Source: Paenibacillus zeirhizosphaerae
Lineage (GTDB): Bacteria; Bacillota; Bacilli; Paenibacillales; Paenibacillaceae
Direction: 5' to 3'
DNA: 64,000 nucleotides
Assembly: GCF_030705605.1 (NCBI RefSeq)
Contig: NZ_JAPCKK010000011.1
Location: 372,001 to 436,000 of the forward strand
The position numbers and the translations under genes are program-made. Of this stretch, positions 35,236-45,047 are shown one piece after another (the stretch's first letter is position 1; every line of letters starts with the position of its first letter). The notes beneath the pieces are model-generated. The model was not told the origin of the DNA and searched no databases. It was given only the letters and a program-made list of their open reading frames with translations.

Positions 35236-35679
35236 TTACTCTTCAGTCACCTGAACCTTAAGGGTAGCCTTCACTTCAGGATGAAGCTTGACTGCCATTT
35301 GGGTCACGCCGAGCGTCCGGATTGGCTCATCCAGCTCAATTTTGCGTTTATCCAGCTTCACACCGCTGGACGCCAGAGCTTCCGCAATCTGCTTGGATGT
35401 AATGGCCCCGAACAAGCGACCGCCTTCGCCGGCTTTGGCTTTGAGCTGAACGGTCATGGCCTCCAGCTTCGTGGCCAACGCCTGAGCTTCCTCCTTCTCC
35501 TCCTGCTTGCGTCTTTCCTCTGCCGCGCTTTGGTTCTCCAGCACCTTCACATTTCCTTCGGTGGCCGGACGTACCAGATTGCGTGGCAGCAAGAAATTCG
35601 CGGCATAACCATCGGATACTTCCTTAATCTGTCCTTTTTTGCCTTGACCCTTTACATCTTTCAGAAAAATAACCTTCAT
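35236..35679 (-). CDS. rplI: 50S ribosomal protein L9
   Basis: This 147-residue protein has the L9 N-terminal signature [21 protein letters not shown] with [11 protein letters not shown], a long connecting helix (about 42-75) and the C-terminal domain ([14 protein letters not shown]). It binds 23S rRNA near the L1 stalk. Its start overlaps the gdpP stop by four bases. Confidence 0.98.
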   Translation of the reverse strand: MKVIFLKDVKGQGKKGQIKEVSDGYAANFLLPRNLVRPATEGNVKVLENQSAAEERRKQEEKEEAQALATKLEAMTVQLKAKAGEGGRLFGAITSKQIAEALASSGVKLDKRKIELDEPIRTLGVTQMAVKLHPEVKATLKVQVTEE

Positions 35680-37664
35680 TCGAACAACCCCTCTTCCCCT
35701 TCTATTTCAGCCAGAACTTCGATCAGCCTGCGTTCCGCTTCCTCCAGCGCACAATCCAACTGGACTGCCGCGTTCGTCAGGTGACCTCCGCCTCCCAGCC
35801 TTTCCATGACTACCTGTACATTCATGCGCCCGAGCGAACGGGCACTGATTCCTATCAAACCGTCAGGACGTTCACTGACGACAAAGGACGCCAGCACATC
35901 CGTCATATTCAGCAGCGTGTCCGCCACCTGGGCAATAAGCAACTGCGGGATTTTTCGGCCGGGCTCGGTGACCGCCAGCGCAATATGCCCATACAACATT
36001 TTAGCATGCTTAATGATTTCTGCCTTAGCAATATATTCATCCAGATCTTCTTTGAGCAACCGCTGGATCATCACCGTATCTGCACCGCTTCTGCGAAGAA
36101 AACCCGCCGCCTCGAAGGTACGCGATCCGGTATGCAGGGAAAAATGCTTGGTATCCACGGTAATGCCGGCCAGCAGCGCCGTTGCTTCCAGCGGTGTAAA
36201 CTGCACCTTGTCGTGAATATACTGCAGCAGCTCCGTAACCAGCTCACATGCAGAAGATGCGTAAGGCTCCAGATAGATTAACACCGCGTCATTAATGAAT
36301 TCTTCACCGCGACGGTGATGATCGACTACGACGACACGGCTCGCCTGCTGGACAAGCCTTGGCTCCATGGTCATCGAAGCCTTATGCGTATCCACCACGA
36401 CCAGCAAACTGTGCTCGGTCATCAACTGCATCGCCTCTTCAGGCGGGATAAATGCAGCAGACAGCACCTCTTCCTTATTCACCTGCTCTATCAGGCGTGT
36501 GATCGACGGATTAGGCTTATCCAACACAATGTGAGTCTCCACATTGTAGAGCGAAGCCGCCTTCCACACTCCGATGGCCGCACCAATGGCGTCCATGTCG
36601 GGATTTTTGTGCCCCAGAATAAAGACTCGGTCGCTCTCCTGCATCAGATCGCGTAGAGCATGGGCGATTACCCGGGCTCTTACTCTCGTCCGCTTCTCAA
36701 CGGCGTTGGATTTGCCTCCATAGAAGGACAGGCGTTGGCCCGCCTTCACGGCCGCCTGATCACCGCCGCGTCCCAGCGCCATATCCAGACTGGATTGAGC
36801 CAGCTCACCCAGCTCGCTGATGGTATCCGCCCCGAAGGCAAGGCCAATGCTCAGCGTCATCGGCACCTTAAGATCTGCCGTCATCTCGCGCACGGCGTCC
36901 AAAATAACGAAACGGCTCTGCTCCAGCTCGGCAAGTGATTTGTAGCTGAGCATCATGAGATAACGCTCCGAGGAGAGCCGGCGCAGATAGACACCGTACT
37001 GCTTCGCCCAAGACGTAATCTCGCTGGATACCTTCGCGATCAGCGCCGTCCGCTGCTGGTCATCCATACTTTGGGAAGCCTCATCCAGATTATCTAGGAG
37101 TACGATGCCTATAGCGAGGCGTTCGTTCTCGTATTTGTCCCTCAGCACAGCAAGCTCCGTGATTTCGTAGAGGTAGATCAGCCTTTCGTCCGGTATGATG
37201 ATGATACGATAAAATCTGCTGTCATGCTGCAGTTCAACCTGATGTTCCTTCACGGCCTCCTTGCTGTCCTTCTTGGCCTGCAGGATTCCGGCAAGCTGCG
37301 GAAAAATCTCCTGCAGCGGTTCCCCGATCAGCGTCTGATCCACAAACATGTCTGCGACAAACCGATTGCTCCACTCCACGGTACGGTCCTCACTGTAGAG
37401 AATGATCCCGAATGGCAGCGTGCTGACCACTTCTCCCTCGACCCTTTTTACGCGGAAAGAAAGACCGGTAATATACTCCGACAGGTCGTTTCTGGACCGA
37501 ATCTCAGCCTGCAGCAGCACGCCTCCCATGACAAAAGACAGAAGCAGACCGACCACGCCAAGCTCCCAGTTGTACCACGTCAGTGCGATAACCAACAACA
37601 GCAGCAGCAGAAACACCCAGACGGTATGATAGCCGTGCCAGCGCTTCTGAAGAAATTTAGGCAT
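35676..37664 (-). CDS. gdpP: Cyclic-di-AMP phosphodiesterase GdpP
   Basis: This 662-residue membrane protein hydrolyses c-di-AMP, a messenger for potassium, osmotic and cell-wall balance. Two N-terminal membrane helices (about 13-50) are followed by a degenerate PAS domain, a degenerate GGDEF domain (about 170-300, without the GGDEF residues), and the DHH and DHHA1 domains. The DHH domain has [13 protein letters not shown] near 345 and [12 protein letters not shown] near 420; the DHHA1 domain has [10 protein letters not shown] near 605. The order is as in YybT/GdpP. The gene lies between the DUF2232 gene and rplI. Confidence 0.96.
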   Translation of the reverse strand: MPKFLQKRWHGYHTVWVFLLLLLLVIALTWYNWELGVVGLLLSFVMGGVLLQAEIRSRNDLSEYITGLSFRVKRVEGEVVSTLPFGIILYSEDRTVEWSNRFVADMFVDQTLIGEPLQEIFPQLAGILQAKKDSKEAVKEHQVELQHDSRFYRIIIIPDERLIYLYEITELAVLRDKYENERLAIGIVLLDNLDEASQSMDDQQRTALIAKVSSEITSWAKQYGVYLRRLSSERYLMMLSYKSLAELEQSRFVILDAVREMTADLKVPMTLSIGLAFGADTISELGELAQSSLDMALGRGGDQAAVKAGQRLSFYGGKSNAVEKRTRVRARVIAHALRDLMQESDRVFILGHKNPDMDAIGAAIGVWKAASLYNVETHIVLDKPNPSITRLIEQVNKEEVLSAAFIPPEEAMQLMTEHSLLVVVDTHKASMTMEPRLVQQASRVVVVDHHRRGEEFINDAVLIYLEPYASSACELVTELLQYIHDKVQFTPLEATALLAGITVDTKHFSLHTGSRTFEAAGFLRRSGADTVMIQRLLKEDLDEYIAKAEIIKHAKMLYGHIALAVTEPGRKIPQLLIAQVADTLLNMTDVLASFVVSERPDGLIGISARSLGRMNVQVVMERLGGGGHLTNAAVQLDCALEEAERRLIEVLAEIEGEEGLFE

Positions 37665-37675
37665 GACTCATCACC

Positions 37676-38590
37676 CTACCTCTTCGATCTTGTAATAGCT
37701 TCACGCAGTGGAAAGGCTAAGTCGATAATGCCGATGATGCGCAACGGATGAATAAGCAGCACGATCCCGGCGAACACGAAAGAAAGCACCGGACTCCATT
37801 TGCGGGCATGCACCAGAAAAAAGAAGAATCCGATCGTCTGAATCACGAAGCAGATATTGATCAATGGAATTAGGTTGGCGGCGATCGTGGTCGCCCAGCC
37901 TCCGCCCGAACCGTTGGCAATCCATTCTATGATGATCGCCAGCAGATAATACCATATTAGCGCGCGGGGCAATCTCCACTCGCGGGCAGGCTTCATTTTG
38001 GGCACAGCCATCCCCATGGAGCTCAGGATCGGCCTCACCAATGCATGCGTGATGACAGCCATCGTGAACGAGGTGACAATCAGAGCATACGGAATCATCA
38101 GAACTGTCACATCGGCTATATTCTGTGTCGCTGAATCATCCCACGGCACTTGGGTGAGCGGGTTGTTATTGGCCATATCCTGCAATGGCGCAACCATTTC
38201 CGTTACGATTTGCCGAATATAATGTGACAGATCGAAATGGAAGAACGTCGTTGCCAGCAGCAGCAGCAGCAAAAATTCAGCGATAATGACACCAGTGCCG
38301 ATCATGAGGGTATGAAAAGCGGGTACACTTTTTTTATACGCCCTGCCCATAATCAATGCCGGTATCAAAAAGTATGCCATAGGAAGCAGAAACAGCGGGT
38401 TGACTATAGCAAGAATCAGCGCCACCGGTATAATACACATAGCGAATGTTCTGAACGGTTGGGATGCGAATAATACGGCACCGGGCACGATCAGGAAAAA
38501 TGGAGTAAGGACTCTCAACGGAGTGAGTAATGATAATAGCAGCAGCAGATAGATCATGCTCCATACCACTGCAGCCACGCTTGATTTCAA
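37676..38590 (-). CDS. DUF2232 (YybS-like) multi-pass membrane protein
   Basis: This 304-residue protein has about eight membrane helices, as in YybS, which in Bacillales precedes gdpP. Features include PFFLIVPGAVLFASQPFRT early on and the C-terminal LVHARKWSPVLSFVFAGIVLL. Function is unknown. The conserved linkage to gdpP suggests a role near c-di-AMP or envelope homeostasis, but this is inference. Confidence 0.85.
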   Translation of the reverse strand: MKSSVAAVVWSMIYLLLLLSLLTPLRVLTPFFLIVPGAVLFASQPFRTFAMCIIPVALILAIVNPLFLLPMAYFLIPALIMGRAYKKSVPAFHTLMIGTGVIIAEFLLLLLLATTFFHFDLSHYIRQIVTEMVAPLQDMANNNPLTQVPWDDSATQNIADVTVLMIPYALIVTSFTMAVITHALVRPILSSMGMAVPKMKPAREWRLPRALIWYYLLAIIIEWIANGSGGGWATTIAANLIPLINICFVIQTIGFFFFLVHARKWSPVLSFVFAGIVLLIHPLRIIGIIDLAFPLREAITRSKR

Positions 38591-38596
38591 ATGTGT

Positions 38597-38914
38597 TCAC
38601 CTCTTACGCATATGTTCTTCGAGTGCGGAAATATCCTGGTACCAGTCTTCAAGCTGGTGGCCTTCCTGTCTGTGCTTTCTTAATTTGTTGAGCAACTGCT
38701 GATCCAGATCTGTGTATGAAATACCCAGCCGCCTGCCCAGAATGTAACTGCTCATGATCAGACTTGCCAGACTGTCCCCAATGCGGGAGGTGCTCCCTTC
38801 CCACATCGCCTTGAACAAACGTGACACCTGATCGAGTACTTCCGTCTTCAGCCATTCTATAACCTTTGCACGTTTGGCTACATCCAGTTCTTTAGACATA
38901 TAGTGAAAAGCCAC
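38597..38914 (-). CDS. MazG-like family protein
   Basis: This 105-residue helical protein begins with a region like KRAKVIEWLKTEVLDQVSRLFKAMWEG, then SLASLIMSSYILGRRLGI, as in the short MazG-like proteins of Paenibacillus. The metal-binding ExxE..D pattern of active nucleotide pyrophosphohydrolases is not clearly present, so enzymatic activity is doubtful. The start is either GTG 38914 (ribosome site very near) or ATG 38899. It is the first gene of the operon with DUF2232, gdpP, rplI and dnaB. Confidence 0.72.
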   Translation of the reverse strand: MAFHYMSKELDVAKRAKVIEWLKTEVLDQVSRLFKAMWEGSTSRIGDSLASLIMSSYILGRRLGISYTDLDQQLLNKLRKHRQEGHQLEDWYQDISALEEHMRKR

Positions 38915-38940
38915 ATCCTTCTGAAAGAGCTTTATTCTCC

Positions 38941-38949
38941 ATTATAGCA
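38941..38949 (-). promoter_or_regulatory. Extended -10 promoter of the MazG-like/gdpP/dnaB operon
   Basis: On the minus strand TGCTATAAT combines TGn with a perfect TATAAT (38946-38941). A weak TTCGTA sits 17 bases upstream. It is about 30 bases before the first gene. Confidence 0.7.
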
Positions 38950-39049
38950 TAACCCAAGTTCATTACGAAGGCACACCCCGCACGTAGAAGAAAAGCCCAC
39001 TTTAACCACCGATCTTAGGCCCAGCAGACTTTCCTCCAACGATATTCAG

Positions 39050-39478
39050 TTATCCGCCCGAATTCATGGATTCCCTTGACACAAATTTTTCACAATACTC
39101 AATGATTTGGCTACGTCTTACAATGCCTATAAAACGGTCCATGTCATCCACGACGGGAACAAAGTTTTGCACCTTGGCAAGATTGATCAGATCCTCCATG
39201 TTCGCTTCAATCGAAACAGGCTTGATATTTACACGCAACGGCACGTCCTTAAGAAAAAACTTTGAAGCATTCTCAAAGGTGATCAGCCCTTTTGAATTTT
39301 TCATATGCCAGAGCAGGTCACCTTCCGTCACCGTTCCGAAGTACTTGCCGTCTTTATCCAGAATCGGGACAGCCGTAAAGCGATGATACTCCATGCGCTC
39401 CAGCGTTTGCCGCAGCGTAGAATCGGATGTAACGTATGCTACCTCCTGTTTGGGCAGCAGAAAAAATGCAATATTCAT
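39050..39478 (-). CDS. CBS-domain pair protein
   Basis: This 142-residue soluble protein consists of two CBS motifs (about 10-65 and 75-130), e.g. FTAVPILDKDGKYFGTVTEGDL and FVPVVDDMDRFIGIVRRSQII. Pairs of CBS motifs form an adenine-nucleotide sensor and in some Firmicutes proteins bind c-di-AMP. No effector domain is attached, so it may act on a partner. It lies near the gdpP operon but is transcribed separately. Confidence 0.85.
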   Translation of the reverse strand: MNIAFFLLPKQEVAYVTSDSTLRQTLERMEYHRFTAVPILDKDGKYFGTVTEGDLLWHMKNSKGLITFENASKFFLKDVPLRVNIKPVSIEANMEDLINLAKVQNFVPVVDDMDRFIGIVRRSQIIEYCEKFVSRESMNSGG

Positions 39479-39522
39479 AAGTGCTCATTATCCTCCTTCG
39501 GATTCCCCAGACCCTAATCCAC

Positions 39523-39538
39523 TGTTCCACGAGGAACA
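39523..39538. other. Degenerate parS-like palindrome
   Basis: A 16-base element with six-base arms TGTTCC/GGAACA differs at two positions from the B. subtilis parS consensus TGTTNCACGTGAAACA. It lies upstream of the CBS gene and next to the LCP terminator, so it may be only a hairpin. Confidence 0.35.
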
Positions 39539-39568
39539 AAATCAGCAGTCGGCGAACCGGCTGCTGAT
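39537..39568 (-). terminator. Terminator of the LCP gene
   Basis: ATCAGCAG/CTGCTGAT arms (39541-39548 and 39561-39568) extended by CGG/CCG pairs, then TTTTG on the minus strand, 30 bases after the LCP stop. Confidence 0.7.
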
Positions 39569-39597
39569 GGATTGATTCCTATGACGCTTTTTCGGAC

Positions 39598-40650
39598 TTA
39601 TTCAATTTCCTGACGGTCCGGCAGCATTAACGTCGCAGACGTTGTATTAGGGTCCATCCAGTTTTCAATGAGCGATTGGGCGTATTCCAGATCTTCCTCA
39701 TCTGCCTGGTCATAATAAGTGCCGTTTATCTTTAACCCTTCTCCCATAATGGTGAAACTGGAAATTTGCGGTTTAGACTGAGTCAGAACCTGCTTGCCCA
39801 AATCCACGATAAAACTTGGCTGCATGTCCGTCTGGAAATTCTGTCCCATAATGTCGAGCAGTTCCGGTATTTGGGTAATCCCATTAATGGTCAATACTTT
39901 GTCGGCCAGCGCATTCAGGAAAATTTGCTGGCGCTTCGTGCGGTTAAAATCGCTGTCTTCCCGGTAACGGACATAATACATCGCTTCTTCCCCGTTATAC
40001 ACCGGCTTGCCGCCTTCAATTTTAAATTTCACATGCGCCGGATTCTTGTTCTCCATATCCTCTACAATAGGGAGTGACACACCACCTACGGCATTCACGA
40101 CATCCTGTATGGCTTGGAAATTGATTGTCGCATAATAATCGATATCATGGTCAAGGAAGTTTTCCACCGTATTGATGGACATCTCCTCGCCGCCATACGC
40201 GAAAGCATGAGTCAGCTTGTCGTAATCATCCGCACCGTCATGGTCTGCATCCCTGCCGATGACCTGCACATACGTGTCACGGGGGACAGAAATAAGCAGC
40301 ACCCGTGATTCCTTCGGTCTGACCGCAGCAAACATAATCGTATCTGAACGCCCTCGGGTTTTCTCATACGGTCGCTTGTCAGAACCTAGCAGTAGCACGG
40401 AAAATGGCTTATCCTGATACACAACCGGTTCCGGAGCTGGCATATTCCCGCCCTCCCGCGGCTGATAAGATTGCTGAAGCTTGCTTTCCAGCGTCGGGGA
40501 AATGAACCAGTCAAAGGCAAGCGCCGTCAGCGGTTTGCGCAGTAAATAAGCGCCCCCGGCCAGCAGGATCAGAATCAGGAGACCAATCCACCAACCATTT
40601 CTCTTCTTCTTCTTCCTTTTTCTTCTCTTATCCGCAGATCTTCTCTCCAT
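39598..40650 (-). CDS. LCP-family (LytR-CpsA-Psr) cell-wall glycopolymer ligase
   Basis: This 350-residue protein has a highly basic cytoplasmic N-terminus (RRSADKRRKRKKKKR), one membrane helix (about 20-40) and an extracellular LCP domain. Within it VLLLGSDKRPYEKTRGRSDTIMF carries the conserved arginine and aspartates, ISVPRDTYVQVIG follows, and later come YRE and RQQIFLNALADK. LCP enzymes transfer teichoic or other polymers from undecaprenyl carriers to peptidoglycan. It is monocistronic with its own promoter and terminator. Confidence 0.93.
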   Translation of the reverse strand: MERRSADKRRKRKKKKRNGWWIGLLILILLAGGAYLLRKPLTALAFDWFISPTLESKLQQSYQPREGGNMPAPEPVVYQDKPFSVLLLGSDKRPYEKTRGRSDTIMFAAVRPKESRVLLISVPRDTYVQVIGRDADHDGADDYDKLTHAFAYGGEEMSINTVENFLDHDIDYYATINFQAIQDVVNAVGGVSLPIVEDMENKNPAHVKFKIEGGKPVYNGEEAMYYVRYREDSDFNRTKRQQIFLNALADKVLTINGITQIPELLDIMGQNFQTDMQPSFIVDLGKQVLTQSKPQISSFTIMGEGLKINGTYYDQADEEDLEYAQSLIENWMDPNTTSATLMLPDRQEIE

Positions 40651-40952
40651 AGTATGATTCCTTCTTCACATATAAATTAGAACTGCTTGAATGATCCACC
40701 CTATTAACAGCAAGCTTAGTATCCCATACCGCTTGCTTCTCTACTTAAAGTTAAATGCAACTGATGAACAAATGAAGCTCAGAGCTCCTTTCACCAGCAT
40801 AAGTTTTTATGCAGCCTGTTGTCAAAATCATAGGCCTTTTGACGGAACAAGCCCTCCCTATTGTAATCTCGTTTACGGGAAAAGGGAATGCCCTTTTCTT
40901 TGATATATTCCAAGTATATGCCCAATATCGCCAGGTTAGCGTTGCATCATAC
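40651..40952. other. Intergenic region upstream of the LCP gene
   Basis: About 300 bases containing the LCP promoter. No other gene or known RNA structure is evident. Confidence 0.5.
40796..40825 (-). promoter_or_regulatory. Probable LCP promoter
   Basis: Minus-strand TTGACA (40825-40820), 18 bases, TATGCT (40801-40796). A small GCATAA/TTATGC palindrome (40798-40812) overlaps the -10 region. The transcript would carry a leader of about 140 bases. Confidence 0.6.
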
Positions 40953-40982
40953 AAAAAAAGGTTTTGCCCCGAGGCAAAACCT
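40953..40982 (-). terminator. Terminator of the D,D-carboxypeptidase gene
   Basis: Perfect ten-base arms AGGTTTTGCC/GGCAAAACCT (40959-40968 and 40973-40982) around four bases, then seven T on the minus strand, about 20 bases after the stop. Confidence 0.92.
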
Positions 40983-41002
40983 GATTCATTTTGTCAAACT
41001 AC

Positions 41003-41950
41003 TCACAATGCGGATAATCCGGGAGCTAAATAAGTCCAGCTTAGCAGACGGTCCTTAAGAGACGGTTCGAAGTCAAATCCGTAATCAAACAGCTTACGAG
41101 TCTCTTTAAAGCGCTCCTCCCGGCTTGACGCACCCATGACGACCGCGATCAACCGTGTTCCATTCTTCTCTGCGGTGCCGGTAAAGCAGTATCCAGCCTC
41201 CGCGGTATAACCGGTTTTTAAGCCGTCTGCTCCCGAATAGGAGTAAGGCCCGTCCAATGAAGAAAGCATCCAGTTCGTATTGCTTAGATACAGTCCCTTG
41301 CCCTTTAACTCCATCTGGGTGAGACTTGAAGTGCTCAGTATTTCAGGGTGGGTAGAGATCAGATAGGAAGCCAGCTTAGCCGTGTCTCCGGCTGTCATCC
41401 GCGTATCTCCATGAATATTCGCGGGATGATTCAAGCCCAGCTCCTGCTCCCCTGCTCCGGATGCGTTGGCGAAATGTGTAGCGCTGGAGAGCCCGATCTT
41501 CGCTGCCTTCTCATTCATCCGTTGCACAAAGACAGCTTCCGAACCCGATAAATGCTCAGCGAGCGCCACGGCCGCGTCATTAGCAGAGTAAATCACCATG
41601 CTCTGGAATAGCTCACTGACGGTCATCAATTCCCCATGACGCAGGGACAGATTCACACCGCCTACCGTGCTCGCATAACGGCTGATGGTGACCTCGTCGC
41701 TCCAATTCAACTTACCCGAGGCGACATCCTCCAGCACCAGCAGCTCTGTCATGAGCTTGGCCATACTTGCGGACGGAAGGGCTTCGTTACCGTTCACGTC
41801 CATCAGCAATTTACCGGTTCTCAGGTCCATGAGAACTGCTGCTTCTGCACGCACGTCAGGCTTACCGATCAGCGTGATCGGCTCAGCCGCCAGATATATA
41901 ATTGCAATTAACGCTGGTATAAGCACCCAGCGGAGCCACCGCTTTTTCAT
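41003..41950 (-). CDS. D-alanyl-D-alanine carboxypeptidase (low-molecular-weight PBP)
   Basis: This 315-residue S11-family enzyme trims the terminal D-alanine from peptidoglycan stem peptides. After an N-terminal hydrophobic segment (about 8-24) the active-site motifs are SxxK at S62-K65 (SASMAKL), SxN at S122-N124 (YSANDAA) and KTG at 245-247 (DGLKTGYT). It is shorter than DacA and lacks the C-terminal beta domain and membrane-anchor helix, resembling DacF-type or VanY-independent forms. The exact paralogue is not assigned. Confidence 0.9.
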   Translation of the reverse strand: MKKRWLRWVLIPALIAIIYLAAEPITLIGKPDVRAEAAVLMDLRTGKLLMDVNGNEALPSASMAKLMTELLVLEDVASGKLNWSDEVTISRYASTVGGVNLSLRHGELMTVSELFQSMVIYSANDAAVALAEHLSGSEAVFVQRMNEKAAKIGLSSATHFANASGAGEQELGLNHPANIHGDTRMTAGDTAKLASYLISTHPEILSTSSLTQMELKGKGLYLSNTNWMLSSLDGPYSYSGADGLKTGYTAEAGYCFTGTAEKNGTRLIAVVMGASSREERFKETRKLFDYGFDFEPSLKDRLLSWTYLAPGLSAL

Positions 41951-42033
41951 CCTTGTCCAACCCCCATATATATATTAGACGATGGAAAAGGGTGTTTTGT
42001 CTGCAATTTCCGCAAAAAAATCCTAAATTTTTT

Positions 42034-43026
42034 TTATTTCGTCTCAGCGGCGATTCCTAGCGGAAAATGACAAGCGACCTGACGGCCCGGCAGCACTTCT
42101 GTCAGCTTCGGCTCCTGCTTACGGCATGTATCCTGCACCAGTGGACAGCGAGTATGAAAACGGCAGCCTGACGGAGGGTTGGCAGGAGATGGAACGTCAC
42201 CCGTCAGCATGATACGGTCCCGCTTTACCTTCGGATCCGGCCGCGGGATGGACGACATCAAAGCCGCCGTATAAGGATGAAGCGGCTGTGCGAACAGCTC
42301 TTCCGTGAGAGATACCTCTACCAGCTTGCCCAGATACATCACGCCTACACGGTCTGAAATATGACGCACAACATTAAGTCCGTGGGCAATGAACAGGAAG
42401 GTCAGGCCCAGCTCCCGCTGCAGCTTCATCATCAGGTTAAGCACCTGGGATTGTACGGACACATCCAGCGCAGATACCGATTCGTCCGCAACGATAAATT
42501 TCGGGTTCAGGGCAATTGCACGGGCGATACCGACCCGCTGCCGCTGGCCGCCGGAAAATTCATGCGGGTAACGGCTGCGTCGGGAAGCGTCCAGGCCAAC
42601 CAGCTCCATGAGTTCAACGACCCGTTCATCGATCTCTTTGGCCGACATGCGGCGATGAACCAGCAACGGCTCTCCGATAATCTCTCTTACAGTAAAGCGG
42701 GGGTTCAGGGATGCAAAAGGGTCCTGGAACACAATTTGCATTTCTTCCCTAAGTTCTCGGAGCTTGTTCTCCGGCAGCTTATGAATATCCGTCCCTTGGA
42801 AACGCACTTCCCCCTCCGTAGCTTCCAGCAAACGAAGGATAACACGGCCCAGGGTAGATTTGCCGCAGCCCGATTCTCCAACCAGACCAAAGGTTTCTCC
42901 CTTGCGAATCGAGAGAGATACACCATCGACCGCCTTTACATGACCAGTCACACGGTTGAATAGTCCACTTTGAATCGGGAAATATTTTTTCAAATGATCC
43001 ACTTCAATTAAAAATTCGGTACTCAT
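42034..43026 (-). CDS. Oligopeptide ABC transporter ATPase, OppF type (second pair)
   Basis: This 330-residue ATP-binding subunit has Walker [13 protein letters not shown] (about 50-61), signature [14 protein letters not shown], Walker [15 protein letters not shown] and the C-terminal Opp/Dpp extension with a cysteine cluster ([19 protein letters not shown]) that may bind an iron-sulphur cluster. N-terminal [13 protein letters not shown] is typical of OppF/DppF. It overlaps its OppD-like partner by four bases. It is the last gene of the cluster and duplicates the function of the gene at 44082-45047. Confidence 0.92.
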   Translation of the reverse strand: MSTEFLIEVDHLKKYFPIQSGLFNRVTGHVKAVDGVSLSIRKGETFGLVGESGCGKSTLGRVILRLLEATEGEVRFQGTDIHKLPENKLRELREEMQIVFQDPFASLNPRFTVREIIGEPLLVHRRMSAKEIDERVVELMELVGLDASRRSRYPHEFSGGQRQRVGIARAIALNPKFIVADESVSALDVSVQSQVLNLMMKLQRELGLTFLFIAHGLNVVRHISDRVGVMYLGKLVEVSLTEELFAQPLHPYTAALMSSIPRPDPKVKRDRIMLTGDVPSPANPPSGCRFHTRCPLVQDTCRKQEPKLTEVLPGRQVACHFPLGIAAETK

Positions 43027-44039
43027 ACACGTTCACTCCGTTTCTCCAGTTCGCTGCCCTGCTTCTGGTCGTCAAACAACCAGCATAAAGCCCTCTGATC
43101 CTTTCCAATCTGGAAGGACGGAGGCTCCTTCTCCCTGCAAATGTCCATAGCATGCGGACAACGGGGATGGAACCGGCAGCCGGAAGGAAGCTGTCCAAGC
43201 GAAGGGATGCTTCCCTGGATGGTGTACAGTTCATTTCCGCGTTCCCCTTCCAGGCCTGGAATAGACTTCAGCAGCCCAAGTGTGTACGGGTGACCGGGAT
43301 TTTCAAATATTTCCTCAACCGAGCCCTCTTCCACGATTACTCCGGCATACATAACGGCAATCCGGTCGGCCATTTCCGCTGCCACACCCATGTCATGCGT
43401 AATCAGCAAAATGGACATCCCGATTTCCTTCTGCAGCTTGCGGAGCAGGTCCAAAATTTGGGCTTGTACCGTTACATCCAGCGCGGTTGTCGGCTCATCG
43501 GCAATCAGCAGCTCGGGACGGCAGGCCAGCGCGATCGCGATGACGACCCGCTGACACATACCGCCGGACATCTCATGAGGATATTGCTTAGCGCGGACTT
43601 CAGGCGCAGGAATGCCGACCATGCGCAGCAGATCAACAGCTTCCTTCCAAGCCTGCTTCTCGCTCTTCTTCTGATGCAGTCTGAGGCTTTCGGCGATTTG
43701 CTCCCCTACGGTAAATACCGGATTCAGCGAAGACATCGGATCCTGAAAAATCATCGCGATCCGGTTGCCGCGAATATGTCTCATCTCTTCCTGGCTTTTT
43801 TCAGCCAGATTTTCACCGTGAAACAGAATGCTCCCTTCCAGCAAAGTTCCGCCTGCATAATCAATCAGCCGCATAATGGAATGGGAGGTTACACTCTTCC
43901 CACTGCCGGATTCTCCGACAAGACAAACGGTCTTCCCCTTCTCCAGCGAGAGGGTGACTTTGTCCGTGGCTCTGATCCATCCTTTTTCCGCTTTAAAGCC
44001 AGTTGTTAGTTGGTTGATTTCAAGTATTTTCTCTGTCAC
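43023..44039 (-). CDS. Oligopeptide ABC transporter ATPase, OppD type (second pair)
   Basis: This 338-residue protein has Walker [14 protein letters not shown]-loop [19 protein letters not shown], signature [15 protein letters not shown], Walker [15 protein letters not shown] and a cysteine-containing C-terminal extension ([19 protein letters not shown]). The KSVTS wording marks OppD/DppD. With the downstream OppF-like gene it forms a complete second ATPase pair within one transporter cluster. Confidence 0.92.
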   Translation of the reverse strand: MTEKILEINQLTTGFKAEKGWIRATDKVTLSLEKGKTVCLVGESGSGKSVTSHSIMRLIDYAGGTLLEGSILFHGENLAEKSQEEMRHIRGNRIAMIFQDPMSSLNPVFTVGEQIAESLRLHQKKSEKQAWKEAVDLLRMVGIPAPEVRAKQYPHEMSGGMCQRVVIAIALACRPELLIADEPTTALDVTVQAQILDLLRKLQKEIGMSILLITHDMGVAAEMADRIAVMYAGVIVEEGSVEEIFENPGHPYTLGLLKSIPGLEGERGNELYTIQGSIPSLGQLPSGCRFHPRCPHAMDICREKEPPSFQIGKDQRALCWLFDDQKQGSELEKRSERV

Positions 44040-44081
44040 CTTGCGATGATCCCCCTTTGATGAACTTTCCGTTAAATTGCG

Positions 44082-45047
44082 TTATACGAAATGACATGCT
44101 ACAAAATGCTCTCCTCCCACATCTCTGTAGGCCGGCACCTCCTGTCTGCATGGATCAGCCGCGAGCGGGCAACGGGTATGAAACTTGCAGCCTGCAGGCG
44201 GATTAGCCGGGCTAGGGATGTCCCCTCGCAGCACAATCCGCTGTCTACGCACTGTAGGGTCCGGGATAGGCACTGCTGATAGCAGGGCCTTGGTGTACGG
44301 ATGAAGCGGGTTGTTGAAAAGCTCTTCCTTGCCGGCCATTTCCACCATCGAACCGAGATACATGACTCCTATGCGTGTGCAAAGATGCTCCACCACACTA
44401 AGATCATGGGAAATGAACAAATACGTCAACTGCCGGTCCTGCTGCAGGTCACTAAGCAAGTTTATGATCTGCGCCTGGATGGACACATCCAGCGCCGACA
44501 CCGGCTCATCCGCCACAATGAAGTCCGGATTCATGATCAGGGCGCGGGCGATACCAATCCGCTGCCGCTGGCCGCCCGAGAATTCGTGCGGAAACCGATC
44601 ATAATGGTAAATTGACAGCCCACAGATCCGCAGTGTCTCATGCACCCGCTCCCGCAGCTCGCTGCGTTCGATCAGCCCGTGATCCAGCAGCGCTTCTCCA
44701 ATCGCCTCGCCAACCTTGATCCGCGGATTCAGCGAGCTGAAGGGGTCCTGGAACACGATTTGCATTTTCGGACGCAGTTGGCGGATTTTCTCTTTGGACA
44801 ATGCATAGATGTCTTCACCTTTATAGCGGACTTCGCCGTCAGTTTTATCCGTCAGTCTTAAGATGGTCCTCCCAATGGTGCTCTTACCGCAGCCCGATTC
44901 GCCGACCAGGCCGAAAGATTCTCCTGTATAAATACGGAAGGATACATCGTCCACCGCTTTGACATCCCCTACCTTGCGCTGCAGGATGCCCCCAGTGATC
45001 GGATAATACTTCTTGAGACGGTTTACTTCAATCAGCGCTTCGCTCAT
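44082..45047 (-). CDS. Oligopeptide ABC transporter ATPase, OppF type (first pair)
   Basis: About 321 residues from the ATG at 45047, just inside the end of the upstream gene, giving the usual [17 protein letters not shown] start. An upstream frame extension is rejected. It has Walker [13 protein letters not shown], signature [15 protein letters not shown], Walker [15 protein letters not shown], and a C-terminal cysteine cluster ([14 protein letters not shown]). It is clearly homologous to the later OppF-like gene. Confidence 0.92.
   Translation of the reverse strand: MSEALIEVNRLKKYYPITGGILQRKVGDVKAVDDVSFRIYTGESFGLVGESGCGKSTIGRTILRLTDKTDGEVRYKGEDIYALSKEKIRQLRPKMQIVFQDPFSSLNPRIKVGEAIGEALLDHGLIERSELRERVHETLRICGLSIYHYDRFPHEFSGGQRQRIGIARALIMNPDFIVADEPVSALDVSIQAQIINLLSDLQQDRQLTYLFISHDLSVVEHLCTRIGVMYLGSMVEMAGKEELFNNPLHPYTKALLSAVPIPDPTVRRQRIVLRGDIPSPANPPAGCKFHTRCPLAADPCRQEVPAYRDVGGEHFVACHFV

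Noticed and set aside
35676-37664. gdpP as an active diguanylate cyclase
   Set aside because: The GGDEF residues are degenerate, and the intact catalytic part is DHH-DHHA1, a c-di-AMP phosphodiesterase.
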